Assembly: GCA_023374045.1 (NCBI GenBank)
Contig: CM041778.1
Span: 403,184,438-403,248,437 of the forward strand
DNA from: Limonium bicolor
Taxonomy: Eukaryota > Streptophyta > Magnoliopsida > Caryophyllales > Plumbaginaceae
Length of the DNA: 64,000 nt
Direction: 5' to 3'
The stretch's first letter is position 1; every line of letters begins with the position of its first letter. Positions 61,401-64,000 of the stretch are shown here, in pieces. The notes beneath the pieces were generated by a model. It ran no database searches and had not been told where the DNA came from. It saw nothing but the letters and a program-made list of their open reading frames with translations. Made by a program: the position numbers and the translations under genes.

Positions 61401-61496
61401 TTTTCACCCTCCATAGAATGGCATTTTAGGATCTAGGCTTTTTAGCCAGACCATATTTAGATAGACCCCCCTCATACCGAAAAATCACCCTCCACA

Positions 61497-62221
61497 TTAT
61501 GCCATGAGGTATATGCATGACATAGTTACCCTATTTGGTGAGATGTAAGATCCGTTAGAATAGGTACGTCAAAGTTATATTTATTTGTCACTTACTAATG
61601 TAATTGTTTAAGGATTAACTAATTTTGTCTTCTTTTTTTTAAAAGGTTTTCTCCAGTGCTGGAGAATACAATAGAGAAACCCTTAACGGTGTGAAAGATG
61701 ACCGTTTTGAGTACAATAGTGGATATTTGGATAGTTGTGTATGTATATGGTCTTATGAGACCATTGGAAGTGTGGTATATGGTCATTTATGACCATTTGA
61801 AATGTGGTGTATGGTCATTTCTAACAATTTCATCATTATTTTGATTTTTGGAAAATTTTCTTACAAAAAGTGATGACATCCTCCACAATGTGATGTATAG
61901 ATATGTGTGGATATATCTGGATGCAAATTTACAGGTTTGTTGACATATGTGAGATTATAAACAAAAAAAAGAAAACAAAAAAATGGGCTATTTTAGGTGG
62001 TTCCTGCTAAGAATCACAAAAAATAACCCATTTTTTCATAATTTTTTGCCGTCTGCTGGCCTATATTTTCGACGGTTTTGTCTTTAGGAACCGCAGAAAG
62101 TTTATGTTATTTTCGACGGTTATAAAACAGCCAAAAATAAGGGAAGATCCTTTTTCAGCGGTTATAAATTGCCGAAAAAGACCTAAAAAAACCGCCGAAA
62201 AAGGCCCTTTTTGTACTAGTG
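61497..62221 (+). pseudogene. CACTA 3' part: Ulp1 end, untranslated region and right terminus
   Basis: Opens with AMRYMHDIV, the continuation of the Ulp1-like Cys motif broken at 21414, then GTACGT-like donor sequence and AT-rich DNA with the imperfect repeat TGGTCATTTATGACCATTT. The end (about 62050-62221) has inverted GCCGAAAAAG subterminal repeats and the terminal CCCTTTTTGTACTAGTG. Confidence 0.8.
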
Positions 62222-62640
62222 ACAACTATGAATTCAATTGGATTCCTATCTAGGTAAGGGTGTATGATGTTCCATTCTTTTTTCAACACAAAGATTTCAC
62301 AAGGAGATTAGGAAATCGGTTTGGTTGTTTCCTTGATATGAAGAGGATGATGCAAGAATCGGGGAAGATTACATGCTAATCAAGGTCCTTCTAGACATCC
62401 TTAAGTCGGTTTTATGTTATGTGACAATTTCTATTGACATGGTGGATTCTGTTCTCGTGACTACCAATGTTAGGATGCCTGACATTTGTTATTGATGTGG
62501 TGTCTTTACTCACGTGACTAAAGATTGCTCTGGTCATAAGGAGTTGGAGGTGGGAGTTTATTCATGTGGCCCTTGGTACCGTACTATAAGCCTTTGATTT
62601 GGTCACCAGGGCTCTATTGAGGAAAACAATGATACATGGA
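62222..62640 (+). pseudogene. LINE ORF1 (DUF4283 plus CCHC) fragment, right part
   Basis: Resumes the frame cut by the CACTA element: FNWIPI, a stop replacing Trp, then VRVYDVPFFF and RRLGNRFGCFLDM, the C-terminal DUF4283 pattern. After a frameshift, RMPDICY, a stop, CGVFTHVTKDC (about 62476-62532) matches the CCHC knuckle of plant LINE ORF1, in which a stop replaces one residue. The protein would chaperone LINE RNA. Clearly dead. Confidence 0.75.
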
Positions 62641-63180
62641 AGTATATTTGCTGACTGGTGGGAAAGTAGGCACAATTTGAAGATATGCCATCTAGACTAA
62701 CTGATGGGGATGACCAGGTAGACCAGGTGGGGGGCACTGATAACTCCAATGTCTCTACTGCTAGTGCTACAAATTCCCCGCCTATTGAAGCTCAGGACGC
62801 CCATAGAACAGGTAAGTAGAGAGACACGAACAATACTTTGGTTTTGATGAAAGTGGAAGAGACAGTAGCAGTAGTTTCATGTAGTAGGAAGTGTAGCTAT
62901 GATCGACACATTCATGACGGTACATTGGAGGAAGTTCAACAATTGCATCACTCAGCCAAATACTAAGAAGAGTGAGTCTTGTTCGAATCCGCATCCGCTA
63001 CGCTTGGTAGTTAATCTAGTCCATCAAAGGGAGTCGGGAAAAGTTGGCACTAGCACCCAAGAGGATACGACAACCCTTGCCCCAAGGAGTTTCTTGAAAT
63101 AATGAGTCACAATATCTATGATTGCAGGATTGGTGTAGCTCCCTGGCGATCAAAAACTTGGAGTTGTGAATTAAAGTCTT
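62641..63180 (+). pseudogene. LINE ORF1 tail and start of ORF2 endonuclease
   Basis: 62640-63100 is a Thr/Ser/Asn-rich linker typical of ORF1 tails. The ORF at 63102 begins MSHNIYDCRIGVAPWRS, resembling the opening of the plant LINE apurinic endonuclease (usually WNCRGLGxP). The match fades after about 63180, so the endonuclease and RT are missing. Confidence 0.55.
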
Positions 63181-63764
63181 GCCTTTATGATGGCATGAGA
63201 ATGAACATTACTCATGCAATCGGTTTTTTTTTGGATCTTTTCTCTTTCAACTATCCTACTTGCTTGTATGGTTTAAGGTTTTTCATTATGTTTGGAACTT
63301 ATTCGGCCTATAAGATGTTTCATTGTACGTCTTCGTTCATTTTTTGTCTTTTGGTTGCATCTTAGAGGCAATATGTCAGCTTATAATTGTTGATGTGCTT
63401 GTATTCTTAGGTGTTTAGGTGTAGTAAGTCTTGATATTCTGGTTGTTGGGACTTCTTTGGCAAAGCATCTAGCTCTCCTAGGGCTAAGTAATGCTGGAAA
63501 ACATTTAACCACTCGAGCAACATCCCATGAGGATTAGGTTGCACATAGCAGTTGCCTTAGTTAGTGTTTGTTTTGGGTCAGCTCTTGTAAGAAGAAGAAG
63601 GAACTGATCAATGGATGGGATTTCAAAATTAAAGATGATAGCTTTGCAAGCATTTGTTCACGTTAATTGTGATCTACACTGACTGACCTAATATTTCCAT
63701 CTACATATATCTTATGTTTTATATATTTTCACCATTGTTGATCATAGCCTTTGAATGGTGAGTA
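63181..63764. other. Right flank, no gene recognised
   Basis: AT-rich with no supported frame. 63515-63550 resembles 16315-16360 (CATCCCATGAGGA and GCACATAG), hinting at a shared old repeat. Confidence 0.4.
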
Positions 63765-63876
63765 AAAGTAATCTTATTTTACTTTTTTTTATAGTTACGG
63801 TAGTGGATAGGTTTCGAACCCAGACCTTTAGTTCCTGTATACCACTTCTCTACCGACCAAGCCACAGGATCTTTAT
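63765..63876 (-). mobile_element. tRNA-derived SINE candidate
   Basis: On the minus strand, TGGCTTGGTCGGTA (63851-63864) is a box A and GGTTCGAAACC (63810-63820) a box B, spaced as in tRNA genes. An A-rich tail follows toward 63770. The intervening sequence does not form a full cloverleaf, so it is not a functional tRNA gene. Confidence 0.6.
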
Positions 63877-64000
63877 TTTACTCATTTTGTTTTTTTTTTC
63901 TTCTGGTCATAATTTCAATTGTTTTGGAAAGGTAAGAAATATATAGATAGAAGAACTTGTACAAATAAAGAGATGAAAACAAACTTTCATATATGAGGAC

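Larger units (their letters stand above)
21415..61496 (+). mobile_element. Giant-LTR non-autonomous retroelement (LARD- or Ogre/Tat-like), rearranged
   Basis: Flanked by the 5-bp duplication TTATG (21410-21414 and 61497-61501). LTRs begin TGTAGACACC and end CCTCCACA. Net LTR length after subtracting later insertions is about 6.3 kb, far above usual. The primer site TGGCGACTCTGCTGGGGA fits the tRNA-Arg type used by Ogre. No gag or pol of its own is recognised in about 7 kb of internal sequence, as in LARDs. Complications: a Tekay element in the internal region, and an extra truncated LTR plus duplicated target sequence on the 3' side. Confidence 0.75.
51889..61496 (+). repeat. Second full giant LTR (about 6.3 kb without insertion)
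   Basis: Collinear with 21415-32890 and ends at CCTCCACA next to TTATG. Split only by the copia element at 52112-55404. It shows the empty sites for the MULE-like MITE, the hAT MITE and copia copy 1. Carries its own GGCCCA array (58670-59245), W-box array (59253-59402) and SINE-like heads (about 55880-56090). Confidence 0.85.
17071..62221 (+). mobile_element. CACTA (En/Spm) DNA transposon, about 5 kb before later insertions
   Basis: The left end CACTAGTATAAAAAGGG (17071) and right end CCCTTTTTGTACTAGTG (ending 62221) form the inverted CACTA terminus. Flanking trinucleotides are ACG and ACA, a 3-bp duplication with one mismatch. Subterminal GCCGAAAAAG-type repeats lie inside both ends. It encodes a Transposase_24-like protein and a Ulp1-like domain, but no TNP2-type transposase is seen, so it is probably a non-autonomous derivative. 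A 40-kb retroelement complex is inserted at 21415-61496. Confidence 0.9.

Overview
This is a nuclear window from a flowering plant, built almost entirely of nested transposable elements. The evidence is an Athila-type Ty3 element, a Tekay/Del-type chromovirus, gag-only Ty1/copia elements with an initiator-Met primer site, a CACTA transposon carrying a plant En/Spm-type protein and a Ulp1-like protease, plant LINE ORF1 (DUF4283 plus CCHC) debris, GT-AG introns and telo-box promoter sequence. The species cannot be fixed from the sequence. No intact ordinary host protein gene was found. The only convincing cellular gene is a small C/D-box snoRNA.

Layout. 1-11544: a decayed Athila element, cut by the window start inside its 5' LTR. 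11545-13360: AT-rich debris with a degenerate tandem repeat, fold-backs and a small MITE. 13361-16869: low-repeat DNA with a telo-box/TATA promoter, a likely first exon, and a C/D snoRNA candidate whose guide matches conserved 25S rRNA. 16870-17070 and 62222-63180: two halves of a decayed LINE, split by everything between them.

17071-62221: a CACTA element of about 5 kb swollen to 45 kb. A giant-LTR retroelement (21415-61496, target duplication TTATG) sits in its Ulp1-like gene. That retroelement has LTRs of about 6.3 kb, an Ogre/Tat-like primer site and almost no coding sequence, so it resembles a LARD. Its 5' LTR holds a fold-back MULE-like MITE (23737-24148), a hAT MITE (25709-26167) and a gag-only copia element (28371-32668), which itself holds a second hAT element (30106-31109). 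Its internal region holds a complete but broken Tekay element in reverse orientation (34451-45097). Its 3' side is rearranged: a truncated LTR (50527-51004), a duplicated piece of the CACTA host gene (51005-51888), then a further full LTR (51889-61496) with a second, reversed gag-only copia element (52112-55404).

The order of events can be read from target duplications and empty sites: LINE, then CACTA, then giant-LTR element, then copia, Tekay and MITEs, then hAT inside copia (five layers). The only long intact reading frame is the copia Gag at 52934-54742 (minus strand), an extended Gag with two separated CCHC knuckles and no pol. The other element genes carry stops or frameshifts.
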